Origin: Erythrobacter sp.
Lineage (GTDB): Bacteria; Pseudomonadota; Alphaproteobacteria; Sphingomonadales; Sphingomonadaceae
Length of the DNA: 64,000 nt
Direction of reading: 5' to 3'
NCBI RefSeq assembly: GCF_035194505.1
Contig: NZ_CP136573.1
Coordinates: 2,405,001 to 2,469,000 of the forward strand
The translations under genes were made by a program, and so were the position numbers. This document shows positions 1-7,160 of the stretch, in pieces. How positions within the stretch are numbered: position 1 is the stretch's first letter; every line of letters starts with the position of its first letter. The notes beneath the pieces were generated by a model. That model ran no database searches and was not told the origin of the DNA. It worked only from the letters and a program-made list of their open reading frames with translations.

Positions 1-267
1 GCCGTGCTTGGACTGCTGGTCGATCACGACGAGGTCATGGCGGAAGTCGCCGCCGTGGCCGCCATATTCGGCCGGGACTGACACGCCGAGCAGGCCGGCG
101 GCCCCGGCCTCGCGCCAGAATTCGCGTTCGACCTGACCGTCCTCGCGCCATTTGTCGACGCGCTTCTGGGGCGCGTGCTGCTGGTAGAACTTGCCGACCG
201 CGTCGGCGAAAATGGCGATTTCCTCTTCTTCCATGAAGGCGGGCTGCGGCACGTTGAGGACGGACAT
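1..267 (-). CDS. acyl-CoA dehydrogenase, N-terminal fragment (gene runs off the window)
   Basis: Only the first 89 codons are inside the window; the gene continues past base 1. The start is the ATG at 265-267, with GGAGAG just upstream as ribosome binding site. The product begins MSVLNVPQPAFMEEEE and contains EFWREAGAAGLLGVSVPAEY then GGHGGD, the typical alpha-helical N-terminal domain of acyl-CoA dehydrogenases, which oxidise acyl-CoA to the 2-enoyl-CoA using FAD. The catalytic base and FAD site lie outside the window, so chain-length preference cannot be judged. It is in the same direction as the crotonase at 417-1190, separated from it by a 149-base gap holding a parS site. The beta-oxidation neighbours support the call. 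Confidence 0.85.
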   Translation of the reverse strand, partial: MSVLNVPQPAFMEEEEIAIFADAVGKFYQQHAPQKRVDKWREDGQVEREFWREAGAAGLLGVSVPAEYGGHGGDFRHDLVVIDQQSKHG

Positions 268-310
268 TTTACTCTCTCCAAGGGTCTGGCGGCCCACCCG
301 AGGGGCAGAA

Positions 311-326
311 TGTTTCACGTGAAACA
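311..326. promoter_or_regulatory. parS site (ParB-binding centromere sequence)
   Basis: The sequence TGTTTCACGTGAAACA is a perfect 16-bp palindrome and matches the conserved bacterial chromosomal parS consensus exactly. ParB loads at such sites and organises origin-proximal DNA for segregation by ParA. It sits in the gap between the crotonase 3' end and the acyl-CoA dehydrogenase start. A second identical copy is at 49854-49869. No parA/parB gene is in the window. Confidence 0.88.
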
Positions 327-416
327 TTTGCCATGTCGGGGTCAAAGCGGTGCCAAGTGGATGCTAACTCGGGGTCATGCGCGGCAGGTTTTCATGCCCT
401 GCCGCGCTTCTGGGCC

Positions 417-1190
417 TTACTTGCCGGTCCAGTTCGGCTTGCGCTTCTCGGCAAAGGCGGCCGCGCCTTCGCGGGCGTCATGGCTGACGAAGACCGGGCC
501 GATGAGCTGGCCCTGCTTGGCATAGCGTTCATCCATCGTCCAGCCGCGCGATTCCTTCACGATCTGCTTGGAGATGCGCACTGCGAGCGGGCCGTTCGCC
601 GCGATCCGGGCGGCCAGCGCCTTGGCTGCATCGAGCGCCGAGCCTTCGGTCACCTCGTTGATGAGGCCGAGCTGGAGCGCGCGGTTCGCATCGATGAAAT
701 CGCCGGTCAGCGCCAGTTCCATCGCCACGCGCTGCGGGATCTGGTCGGGCAGCATCATCACGCCGCCAGCCGCCGCCACAAGACCGCGCTTCACTTCCGG
801 AATGCCGAACTTCGCGCCCGCATGGGCGACCACCAGATCGCAGGCGATCATCAGTTCAAGCCCGCCGGCCAGCGCATAGCCTTCGACAGCGGCGATGAGC
901 GGCTTCTTCGGCGGAGCTTCGACCACGCCGCCAAAGCCGCGGCCTTCCACCGTCGGACGCTCGCCGCGCAGGAAGCCCTTCAGGTCCATGCCCGAACAGA
1001 AGGTCCCGCCCGCGCCGGTGAGGATGCCGACGCGCAGATCGTCCTCGGCATCCAGCCGGTCCATCGCCGCCGCAATCCCCTCGGCCGCAGCGCGGGTCAT
1101 GGCGTTCTTGGCATCGGGACGGTTGATGGTGACGATGAGGACACCATCGACAACTTCGGTCAGCACTTCAGGGGCAGCGGTCTCGCTCAC
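417..1190 (-). CDS. enoyl-CoA hydratase/isomerase (crotonase) family protein
   Basis: 257 residues, the usual crotonase length. The oxyanion-hole segments are visible as FCSGMDLK (64-71) and GYALAGGLEL (104-113). Both glutamates that act as acid/base in enoyl-CoA hydratases appear to be kept: Glu112 in GGLELM and Glu132 in GIPEVKRG. This favours hydratase activity (2-enoyl-CoA to 3-hydroxyacyl-CoA) over a non-hydratase relative, but substrate is not predictable. It is divergent from the thiolase at 1307, and the shared 116-base promoter region holds an inverted repeat. Acyl-CoA dehydrogenase, hydratase and thiolase together suggest a beta-oxidation or ring-cleavage product pathway; no 3-hydroxyacyl-CoA dehydrogenase is seen here. 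Confidence 0.88.
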   Translation of the reverse strand: MSETAAPEVLTEVVDGVLIVTINRPDAKNAMTRAAAEGIAAAMDRLDAEDDLRVGILTGAGGTFCSGMDLKGFLRGERPTVEGRGFGGVVEAPPKKPLIAAVEGYALAGGLELMIACDLVVAHAGAKFGIPEVKRGLVAAAGGVMMLPDQIPQRVAMELALTGDFIDANRALQLGLINEVTEGSALDAAKALAARIAANGPLAVRISKQIVKESRGWTMDERYAKQGQLIGPVFVSHDAREGAAAFAEKRKPNWTGK

Positions 1191-1215
1191 AGCTCTCTCT
1201 CCTATCGAAAATGTG

Positions 1216-1235
1216 ATTGCGATTTGAAACGCAAT
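1216..1235. promoter_or_regulatory. putative operator: imperfect 20-bp inverted repeat
   Basis: ATTGCG and CGCAAT form perfect 6-bp arms around the 8-base centre ATTTGAAA, itself partly symmetric. It lies between the divergent crotonase (start 1190) and thiolase (start 1307), where a regulator could control both. Size and symmetry fit a TetR- or MarR-type dimer site; no regulator gene is in this part of the window, so the cognate protein is unknown. Confidence 0.45.
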
Positions 1236-1306
1236 TCTTGTGCGAGTGGTGCAGTGGGTTTACGGACGCGTCAACCGCATTTTCGCTAGAGACGGAGAGG
1301 AAACCC

Positions 1307-2575
1307 ATGGCCGAAGCTTACATCATCGACGCAGTTCGCACCCCGCGCGGGATCGGCAAGGTCGGCAAGGGCGCGCTGGCGCACATGCATCCGCAGCACC
1401 TCGCCGCCGCCGTGCTCAAGGCGATTGCCGAGCGCAACCATCTCGACACCGCCACCGTCGGCGATGTGGTGTGGTCGACATCGAGCCAGGAAGGCGCGCA
1501 GGGCGGTGATCTGGGGCGGATGGCGGCGCTGGATGCGGGCTATGACGTGCGGTCGAGCGGCATGACGCTGGACCGGTTCTGCGGCGGCGGGATCACCGCG
1601 GTCAATCTTGCAGCGGCGCTGGTGATGAGCGGGATGGAGGACTGCGTCGTGGCCGGCGGGACCGAGATGATGAGCCTGACCGCCGAAATGGCGAAGGAGC
1701 GCGCGCAGCATGGCCTGCCGCCGCGCATCATGGGCAGCCACAACGAACGCCTCGCCAAGGTCCACCCGCAATCGCAGCAGGGCGTCTGCGGCGATGCGAT
1801 CGCGACGATCGAGGGCTTCACCCGCGAAGAGCTCGACATGGTTGCCTTCATGAGCCAGAAAAACGCCGCCCAGGCGATTGCCGAAGGCCGGTTCGACAAG
1901 TCGGTCATCCCGGTGCTCGATGATGCCGGCAATGTCGTGCTCGACAAGGAAGAATTCCCGAAGCCCGGCACCACCATGGAGGTGCTCGGCTCGCTGCCGG
2001 CGTCGTTCGAGAAGCTGGCTGACCTGTCGCTGGGCGAAGGCCAGCCGACCTTCCGCCAGATGGTCAATCAGAAATATCCCGATGTCGATATCAAGCACTT
2101 CCACGGGCCGGGCAATTCCTCGGGCGTGGTCGATGGCGCGGCAGCGGTGCTGGTGTGCTCACGCGAATATGCCGAGGCCAACGGGTTGAAGCCGCGCGCG
2201 CGGATCGTCGCCACCGCGAATATGGGCGATTGCCCGACCTTGATGCTCAACGCGCCTGTGCCTGCGGCCAGGAAGGTGCTGGAGAAGGCGGGGCTGACGC
2301 TCGATGACATTGATCTGTTCGAGATCAACGAGGCCTTCGCGGTGGTCACGGCCAAGTTCATGCGCGATCTCGGGCTGGATTGGGACCGGGTCAACGTCAA
2401 CGGCGGCTCGATTGCGCTGGGCCACCCGATCGGTGCGACCGGTTCGATCCTGATCGGCACCGTGGTCGACGAGCTCGAGCGTCGCGGCGGGCGCTATGGC
2501 CTCGTGACGATGTGCGCGGCGGGCGGCATGGCCCCGGCGATCATCGTCGAGCGCGTTGACGGCTTCGTCGACTGA
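1307..2575 (+). CDS. acetyl-CoA C-acyltransferase (thiolase)
   Basis: 422 residues from the ATG at 1307, chosen because GAGAGGAAA precedes it and the product begins MAEAYIIDAVRTPRG like other thiolases; a longer frame upstream has no family similarity. All thiolase catalytic elements are present: nucleophilic Cys92 in DRFCGGGI, NEAF at 341-344, His373 in GHPIGATGS and Cys403 in TMCAAGG. The enzyme splits 3-ketoacyl-CoA or condenses acetyl-CoA. The intact Cys/His/Cys set distinguishes it from the next gene. It is followed after 13 bases by the thiolase-like gene at 2589, so the two are probably one transcript. Confidence 0.92.
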   Translation: MAEAYIIDAVRTPRGIGKVGKGALAHMHPQHLAAAVLKAIAERNHLDTATVGDVVWSTSSQEGAQGGDLGRMAALDAGYDVRSSGMTLDRFCGGGITAVNLAAALVMSGMEDCVVAGGTEMMSLTAEMAKERAQHGLPPRIMGSHNERLAKVHPQSQQGVCGDAIATIEGFTREELDMVAFMSQKNAAQAIAEGRFDKSVIPVLDDAGNVVLDKEEFPKPGTTMEVLGSLPASFEKLADLSLGEGQPTFRQMVNQKYPDVDIKHFHGPGNSSGVVDGAAAVLVCSREYAEANGLKPRARIVATANMGDCPTLMLNAPVPAARKVLEKAGLTLDDIDLFEINEAFAVVTAKFMRDLGLDWDRVNVNGGSIALGHPIGATGSILIGTVVDELERRGGRYGLVTMCAAGGMAPAIIVERVDGFVD

Positions 2576-2588
2576 GGAGCAGCCACGC

Positions 2589-4115
2589 ATGATCGCTGAC
2601 AACACGCCCGTCATCATCGGGGTCGGGCAGTATTCGGAACGGGTCGGAGAGCCCGGCTACGAAGCGCTGTCCTATATGGACCTCGCCGGACGGGCGCTGG
2701 GGGCGGCGATTGCGGATAGCGGGGCTTCGGGGTCGGTCGCGGGCGCGATCGACACCCTCGCCGCGATCCGCGCCTTTGAAATGTCGCGGCCGGACCGCAA
2801 GCCGCCTTTTGGTGCGGCAAGCAATGTGCCGCGCGCGATTGCGCAGCGGGTGGGGGCGAACCCCGCCCGCGCGATCCTCACCACCACCGGCGGGCAGACC
2901 AACCAGCAGCTGGTGGGCGAGTTCGCGTCGGCCATTGCGGCGGGCGATAGCAGTTGCGCGGTGATCGTCGGCTCCGAGGCGATCTCGACCGTGCTGGCCC
3001 TCACCGGCAAGGGCGAGATCCCCGACTGGTCGGAGGCAATCGAAGGCGATTTCGAGGATCAGGGCTTCGGGGTCGAGGAACTGATGGAGCCGGTGCTGTT
3101 CATGCACGGCGCGAGCGGGGCGATCCCGCTTTATGCGCTGGCGGAGAACGCGCGGCGGCACAGGCTGGGCATGGGGCTGGAGGAATACCGGCTCGAAATC
3201 GGCAAGCTGTTCGCGCCCTTCACGCGGGTTGCGGCGGCGAACCCCCATTCGGCCGCGCCGGTTGAGCGCAGCGCGGAGGAACTGGCGACAGTCACCGATC
3301 GCAACCGCATCGTCGCCGAACCCTATCCGCGTATGACGGTTGCCCGCGATCAGGTGAACCAGGCGGCGGCGGTGATCGTCGCCTCGGCGGGCCTCGCGCG
3401 CGCATTGGGCGTGCCTGAGGACAAGTGGGTCCACATCCACGCCGTCACCGCCGCGACCGAGCTGAAGCTCTCGCAGCGGCCTGATCTGGCGGGCAACCCG
3501 GCCTCGCTTGGCTCTGTCGACGCGGCGCTGGCGCGGGCAGGCAAGGGCATCGATGCGATGCGCTACATCGACTTCTATTCCTGCTTCGCGATCCCCGTGT
3601 TCAACCAGTGCGACCATTTCGGCCTCAGCGTCGATGATCCGCGCGGGCTGACGCTGACGGGTGGCCTGCCGTTCTTCGGCGGGGCGGGGAACAACTACTC
3701 GGCCCACGCCATCGCGGAAGCCGTGCAGCGCGTGCGGGGGGATCGCGGGAGCTATGCCCTCGTCGGCGCGAATGGCGGGTGGATGAGCAAATACGCGACC
3801 GGCATCTACTCGACCGATCCGGCCGACTGGAGCGGCAATGACCGCTTCGCCGTCCTGCCCAAGGCAACCGACAAGGTGCCCGTCGCGCGCGAACCGGTGG
3901 AGGCCGCGACGGTCGAAACCTACACCATCAACCGCGGCCCCAAGGGCGCCGAGGCGATCTTCATCGGGCGTTCGGACGCGGGCGAGCGCGTGGTGGGCAA
4001 TGCCGACCTCACTGATCCCGCCACTGCCGAGGCCTTCGAGAGCGGCGAGCCCTTCGGCAAGCGCCTGACGCTGACGCAGGACGAGCGCGGGCGGACTTTG
4101 GGGCGGGTGGCCTAG
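2589..4115 (+). CDS. thiolase-fold protein of the SCP2-thiolase type with extra C-terminal domain
   Basis: 508 residues from the ATG at 2589, with GAGGAG 10-15 bases upstream. It begins IADNTPVIIGVGQYSERVG and carries GGLPFFGGAGNNYSAHAI near residues 370-390, typical of the acetyl-CoA acetyltransferase group resembling SCP2 thiolases, which has an added C-terminal domain. Where classical thiolases have their nucleophilic cysteine this protein reads LTTTGGQTNQQ (97-107), so the Cys is absent. A second cysteine-containing segment, DFYSCFAIPV, is the SCP2-type substitute. It may act as a non-condensing thiolase-like lyase or hydrolase on CoA esters; this is inference. Its TAG stop shares the tetranucleotide CTAG with the stop of the convergent gene at 4112. 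Confidence 0.75.
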   Translation: MIADNTPVIIGVGQYSERVGEPGYEALSYMDLAGRALGAAIADSGASGSVAGAIDTLAAIRAFEMSRPDRKPPFGAASNVPRAIAQRVGANPARAILTTTGGQTNQQLVGEFASAIAAGDSSCAVIVGSEAISTVLALTGKGEIPDWSEAIEGDFEDQGFGVEELMEPVLFMHGASGAIPLYALAENARRHRLGMGLEEYRLEIGKLFAPFTRVAAANPHSAAPVERSAEELATVTDRNRIVAEPYPRMTVARDQVNQAAAVIVASAGLARALGVPEDKWVHIHAVTAATELKLSQRPDLAGNPASLGSVDAALARAGKGIDAMRYIDFYSCFAIPVFNQCDHFGLSVDDPRGLTLTGGLPFFGGAGNNYSAHAIAEAVQRVRGDRGSYALVGANGGWMSKYATGIYSTDPADWSGNDRFAVLPKATDKVPVAREPVEAATVETYTINRGPKGAEAIFIGRSDAGERVVGNADLTDPATAEAFESGEPFGKRLTLTQDERGRTLGRVA

Positions 4116-4750
4116 CGCCTAGCCCCGCCCATAAAATCGAGCGCGTCGAAGCCCTCGGGCGCGGCGACCTCTACAATCGGATCGTCGCGATCATCGAACT
4201 CCGTGCGCAGCGCGCGGCTCATGATGGCGTGCATGTGATAGAGGCAGGTGATGTAGGTCAGCTCGAGGATTTCCTCGTCGGAGAACTGCGCCTTCAGCTC
4301 GGCAAATAGCGCATCGGGCACACGGCCTGCGTGGCACACGAGCCGGTCGGCATAGGCGAGGACGAGCCGCTCCTTCGCGTCGAAGACGTCTGCCGTCTGC
4401 CACACGGGCAGGGCCGCGATCTTGGCCTCGCTCACGCCCAGCCCCCGCAGGCTCTTGCAATGCTGCGAGAAGACGAACTGGCTGCCGGTGGCCCAACCCG
4501 CCCAGGTCTGCCCCAACTCGCGCAGCACCGGATCGAGCTTGCGCTTCGGCGAGCGGTAATAGGCAAAGCCCTGCGCGGCGTGCTTGAGCGTATCGGGCGA
4601 ATTGGCGAACACGCTCCACCAGTCGCCGCGGGTGCCGGTGGCGGTGCCGGGTTCGGTGACCGGATCGCGGCTGCCGAATAGCTGGTTGTAGAGCGGCAGG
4701 GCGACGGTCTCGTCCGCCTCGCCGCGCGGCACTTGCCTGAGGCGCGGCAT
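4112..4750 (-). CDS. carboxymuconolactone decarboxylase family protein (AhpD-like fold)
   Basis: 212 residues. The central part (WAGWATGSQFVFSQHCKSLR, then GVSEAKIAALP and a helical DEEILELTYITCLYHMHA block) has the all-helical CMD/AhpD layout. In AhpD the SQHCK position is a CXXC redox pair; here only one cysteine is seen, so peroxidase-type thiol chemistry is doubtful and a decarboxylase or scaffold role is as likely. The start overlaps the stop of the upstream VOC gene as ATGA (4747-4750), so the two are translationally coupled. It converges on the thiolase-like gene with a shared CTAG. Confidence 0.72.
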   Translation of the reverse strand: MPRLRQVPRGEADETVALPLYNQLFGSRDPVTEPGTATGTRGDWWSVFANSPDTLKHAAQGFAYYRSPKRKLDPVLRELGQTWAGWATGSQFVFSQHCKSLRGLGVSEAKIAALPVWQTADVFDAKERLVLAYADRLVCHAGRVPDALFAELKAQFSDEEILELTYITCLYHMHAIMSRALRTEFDDRDDPIVEVAAPEGFDALDFMGGARR

Positions 4751-5277
4751 CAGGCGTCCTCCGCCAGCGATGCAGGTACGTGGCGCACATCCTCGGGGGT
4801 GAAGGCGCGGGTGGTCGCGGCGAATTCGAGCATGATGCCGTTGGGATCGGTGAAATAGACCGAGCGCACAAACACGCCCTCGTGGGTTTCCTTCGCGTAC
4901 CCTGCGGGGCTGTCATCGTGGTTGAACACCATGTGGGTGTGCGGCACGCCTGCCGCTTGCAGCCGGTCCAGCGCCGCCTCCAGCTCGCTCTCCTCCATGT
5001 TGAAGGCGAGGTGGTTCATCGAGCCGACGGCGGTCTTGGCGTCGAAGGGGAACTTCTTCACCGACGCGATCCCCGGCGCGGCGGGCGGCGCGTCCTTCCA
5101 CCAGAAAAAGGCCACCGCATTGCCCCCGCCGCAATCGAAGAAGAAGTGCTGGCCGCCATCGGGCAGCTGCACGGTCTTGAACAGCGGCATGCCCAGCACC
5201 TCGGTATAGAACCGCGTCGTTTCGGCCATGTCGCGGCACACCAGCGCGATATGGTTGATCCCTGTCGTGCGTATCAT
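4750..5277 (-). CDS. VOC family protein (glyoxalase/extradiol dioxygenase superfamily)
   Basis: 175 residues. The start GINHIALVCRDMAETTRFY, the core HLAFNMEE (His in strand) and the end SVYFTDPNGIMLEFA are the beta-alpha-beta-beta-beta vicinal-oxygen-chelate module with metal ligands His (near residue 9), His (near 90) and Glu (near 149). It probably binds a divalent metal and acts on a small aromatic or keto compound. It is first in a two-gene unit with the CMD-like gene and divergent from hppD across a 128-base region holding a strong palindrome, so it may belong to the same aromatic pathway. The substrate is unknown. Confidence 0.78.
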   Translation of the reverse strand: MIRTTGINHIALVCRDMAETTRFYTEVLGMPLFKTVQLPDGGQHFFFDCGGGNAVAFFWWKDAPPAAPGIASVKKFPFDAKTAVGSMNHLAFNMEESELEAALDRLQAAGVPHTHMVFNHDDSPAGYAKETHEGVFVRSVYFTDPNGIMLEFAATTRAFTPEDVRHVPASLAEDA

Positions 5278-5358
5278 CGCCTCTCTCCCTCTCGCGCAGG
5301 AACCTGCCCTGATCGCGCGGCGCTGGCAATTGCTTGCGCGAATCGGCGATTTCGGCTA

Positions 5359-5380
5359 GATGGTTTCAATTGAAACTATC
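5359..5380. promoter_or_regulatory. putative operator: 22-bp near-perfect palindrome upstream of hppD
   Basis: The core GTTTCAATTGAAAC is a perfect 14-bp palindrome; extended to GATG...CTATC it pairs in 10 of 11 positions. It sits in the region between hppD (start 5406) and the divergent VOC gene (start 5277), 25 bases before hppD. Its size, symmetry and AT-rich centre fit a MarR-like dimer site controlling both directions. No regulator gene is adjacent. Confidence 0.6.
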
Positions 5381-5405
5381 TCGAATGCCGAGGGGATTAT
5401 CCGCC

Positions 5406-6521
5406 ATGAACGCGCCTACCAAAGACCTCTTCGACAACCCTGTCGGCCTCGACGGGTTCGAATTCGTCGAGTTCTGCGCGCCCGAGAAGGGCATGCTCGA
5501 ACCCGTGTTCGAAGCGATGGGCTTCACCCGCGTGGCGCAGCACCGCTCGAAGGATGTGCACCTGTGGCGGCAGGGCGGCATCAACCTCATCGCCAATTAC
5601 GAGCCGCGTTCGGCCGCGTGGTACTTCGCGCGCGAGCATGGCGCATCGGCCTGCGGCATGGCCTTCCGCGTGCGCGATGCGGCCAAGGCCTATGACCACC
5701 TCATCGCCAAGGGCGCAGAGCCAGTCGCGGTGCAGACCGGCGTCATGGAACTGCGCATCCCCGCGATCCGCGGGATCGGCGGGGCGATCCTCTATCTGGT
5801 CGATCGCTACGAAGGCGCGGACAAGGCGAACGGCCTCACCATCTACGACATCGATTTCGAATATCTGCCCGGCGTCGACAAGCACCCGGTGGGCGCGGGC
5901 TTCCACACGATCGATCACCTCACCCACAACGTCTACACCGGCCGCATGAAGTACTGGGCGGACTATTACGAGACGCTGTTCAACTTCCGCGAGATCCGCT
6001 TCTTCGACATCAAGGGCGAGTACACCGGGCTGACGTCGAAGGCGCTGACCGCGCCCGACGGCAAGATCCGCATCCCGCTCAATGAAGAAGGCGAGGGCGG
6101 CAAGGGCCAGATCGAGGAATTCCTGCGCGCCTTCAACGGCGAGGGCATCCAGCACATCGCGCTGATCTGCGATGATCTGGTGGCCTGCTGGGACCGCCTC
6201 CAGAAGCTCGGCGTGCCCTTCATGACCGCGCCGCCCGCGACCTATTACGAGATGCTGGCGGATCGCCTGCCCGGCCACGGCGAGGATGTGGACAGCCTCA
6301 AGATGCGCGGCATCCTGCTGGACGGGACGACGGAGGGCGGCAGCCCCCGCCTCCTGCTCCAGATCTTCGCGCAGGCGCAGGTCGGCCCGGTGTTCTTCGA
6401 ATTCATCCAGCGCAAGGGTGACGAGGGCTTTGGCGAGGGCAACTTCAAGGCCCTGTTCGAAAGCATGGAGCGCGACCAGATCATCCGCGGTGTGCTCAAT
6501 GTCGAGGAACCGGCACAATGA
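5406..6521 (+). CDS. hppD: 4-hydroxyphenylpyruvate dioxygenase
   Basis: 371 residues from the ATG at 5406 (AGGGG about 11 bases upstream; an in-frame ATG at 5384 is a weaker alternative). Converts 4-hydroxyphenylpyruvate to homogentisate in tyrosine degradation using Fe(II) and O2. The three iron ligands are visible: His171 in IDHLTHNV, His250 in GIQHIAL and Glu332 in FFEFIQRKGD, with spacing as in bacterial HPPDs. The second VOC half is complete to the conserved C-terminal helix NFKALFESMERDQ. It overlaps the next VOC gene as ATGA (6518-6521). The upstream palindrome suggests substrate-responsive repression. Homogentisate dioxygenase is not in the window. Confidence 0.95.
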   Translation: MNAPTKDLFDNPVGLDGFEFVEFCAPEKGMLEPVFEAMGFTRVAQHRSKDVHLWRQGGINLIANYEPRSAAWYFAREHGASACGMAFRVRDAAKAYDHLIAKGAEPVAVQTGVMELRIPAIRGIGGAILYLVDRYEGADKANGLTIYDIDFEYLPGVDKHPVGAGFHTIDHLTHNVYTGRMKYWADYYETLFNFREIRFFDIKGEYTGLTSKALTAPDGKIRIPLNEEGEGGKGQIEEFLRAFNGEGIQHIALICDDLVACWDRLQKLGVPFMTAPPATYYEMLADRLPGHGEDVDSLKMRGILLDGTTEGGSPRLLLQIFAQAQVGPVFFEFIQRKGDEGFGEGNFKALFESMERDQIIRGVLNVEEPAQ

Positions 6522-7081
6522 CCCACCCCGTATCCCTGTCCGGAATCCACCACGCCGCCTACCGCTGCAAGGACGCCAAGGAGACGGTGGAATGGTACGC
6601 CCGCGTGCTGGGCATGACCTACACCACCGCCTTTGCCGAGGATCACGTGCCCTCGACGGGCGAGTATGATCCCTACATGCACATCTTCCTCGACGCGGGG
6701 AACGGCAACATCCTTGCCTTCTTCGAGCTGCCGAACCAGCCGGAGATGGGCAAGGATCCCAACACCCCCGCATGGGTGCAGCACCTCGCGCTGAAGGTGC
6801 CCTCCGAGGAGGCGCTGCTGGCGGCCAAGGCGCATATCGAGGCGCAAGGCATCGACGTGCTCGGCCCGACGCATCACGGCATCTTCAAGTCGATCTACTT
6901 CTTCGATCCCAATGGCCACCGCGTGGAACTGGCCGCCGATATCGGCACGCCCGATCAATATGCCGAGCTTGCCCGCGTCGCCCCGGTGATGCTGGAGGAA
7001 TGGTCGCAGACCAAAACCGCCCCGCGTCATGCCGATTGGCTGCACGAGATTGCGCGGGCAGAACACGCGGCCAAGGCTTGA
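6518..7081 (+). CDS. VOC family protein coupled to hppD
   Basis: 187 residues. Begins with GIHHAAYRCKDAKETVEWY and ends its VOC module with IYFFDPNGHRVELAADI; His at GIHHAA, His in VQHLALKV and Glu in HRVELAA are likely metal ligands. It starts inside the stop of hppD (ATGA), so the two products are made together and it probably serves the tyrosine/homogentisate route, though its reaction is not known. A C-terminal helical tail (EEWSQTKTAPRHADWLHEI) follows the module. Confidence 0.8.
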   Translation: MTHPVSLSGIHHAAYRCKDAKETVEWYARVLGMTYTTAFAEDHVPSTGEYDPYMHIFLDAGNGNILAFFELPNQPEMGKDPNTPAWVQHLALKVPSEEALLAAKAHIEAQGIDVLGPTHHGIFKSIYFFDPNGHRVELAADIGTPDQYAELARVAPVMLEEWSQTKTAPRHADWLHEIARAEHAAKA

Positions 7082-7106
7082 GGCCGGCTTTTTGATCTGA
7101 CGCAAA

Positions 7107-7155
7107 GCGCCTGAGGCGCGACTCCCCCACCTTGGGCCATCCAAGAGGGGGAGTC
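7107..7155 (+). promoter_or_regulatory. bchE 5' leader: tandem hairpins, the second burying the ribosome binding site
   Basis: A small hairpin GCGCC-TGA-GGCGC (7107-7119) is followed directly by a larger one: GACTCCCCC (7120-7128) pairs with GGGGGAGTC (7147-7155), with an inner CTTGG/CCAAG stem (7131-7135 with 7141-7145). The purine-rich AGAGGGGGAG, the only Shine-Dalgarno candidate, is in the 3' arm and ends 7 bases before the bchE ATG at 7161. The folded leader would block translation. A leftover terminator of the VOC operon is a less likely reading since the stem reaches the start codon and lacks a T tract. Confidence 0.6.
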
Positions 7156-7160
7156 GGCCC

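Noticed and set aside
175..525. Plus-strand frame across the first parS site containing MFHVKH
   Set aside because: Overlaps two supported minus-strand genes and has no family features.
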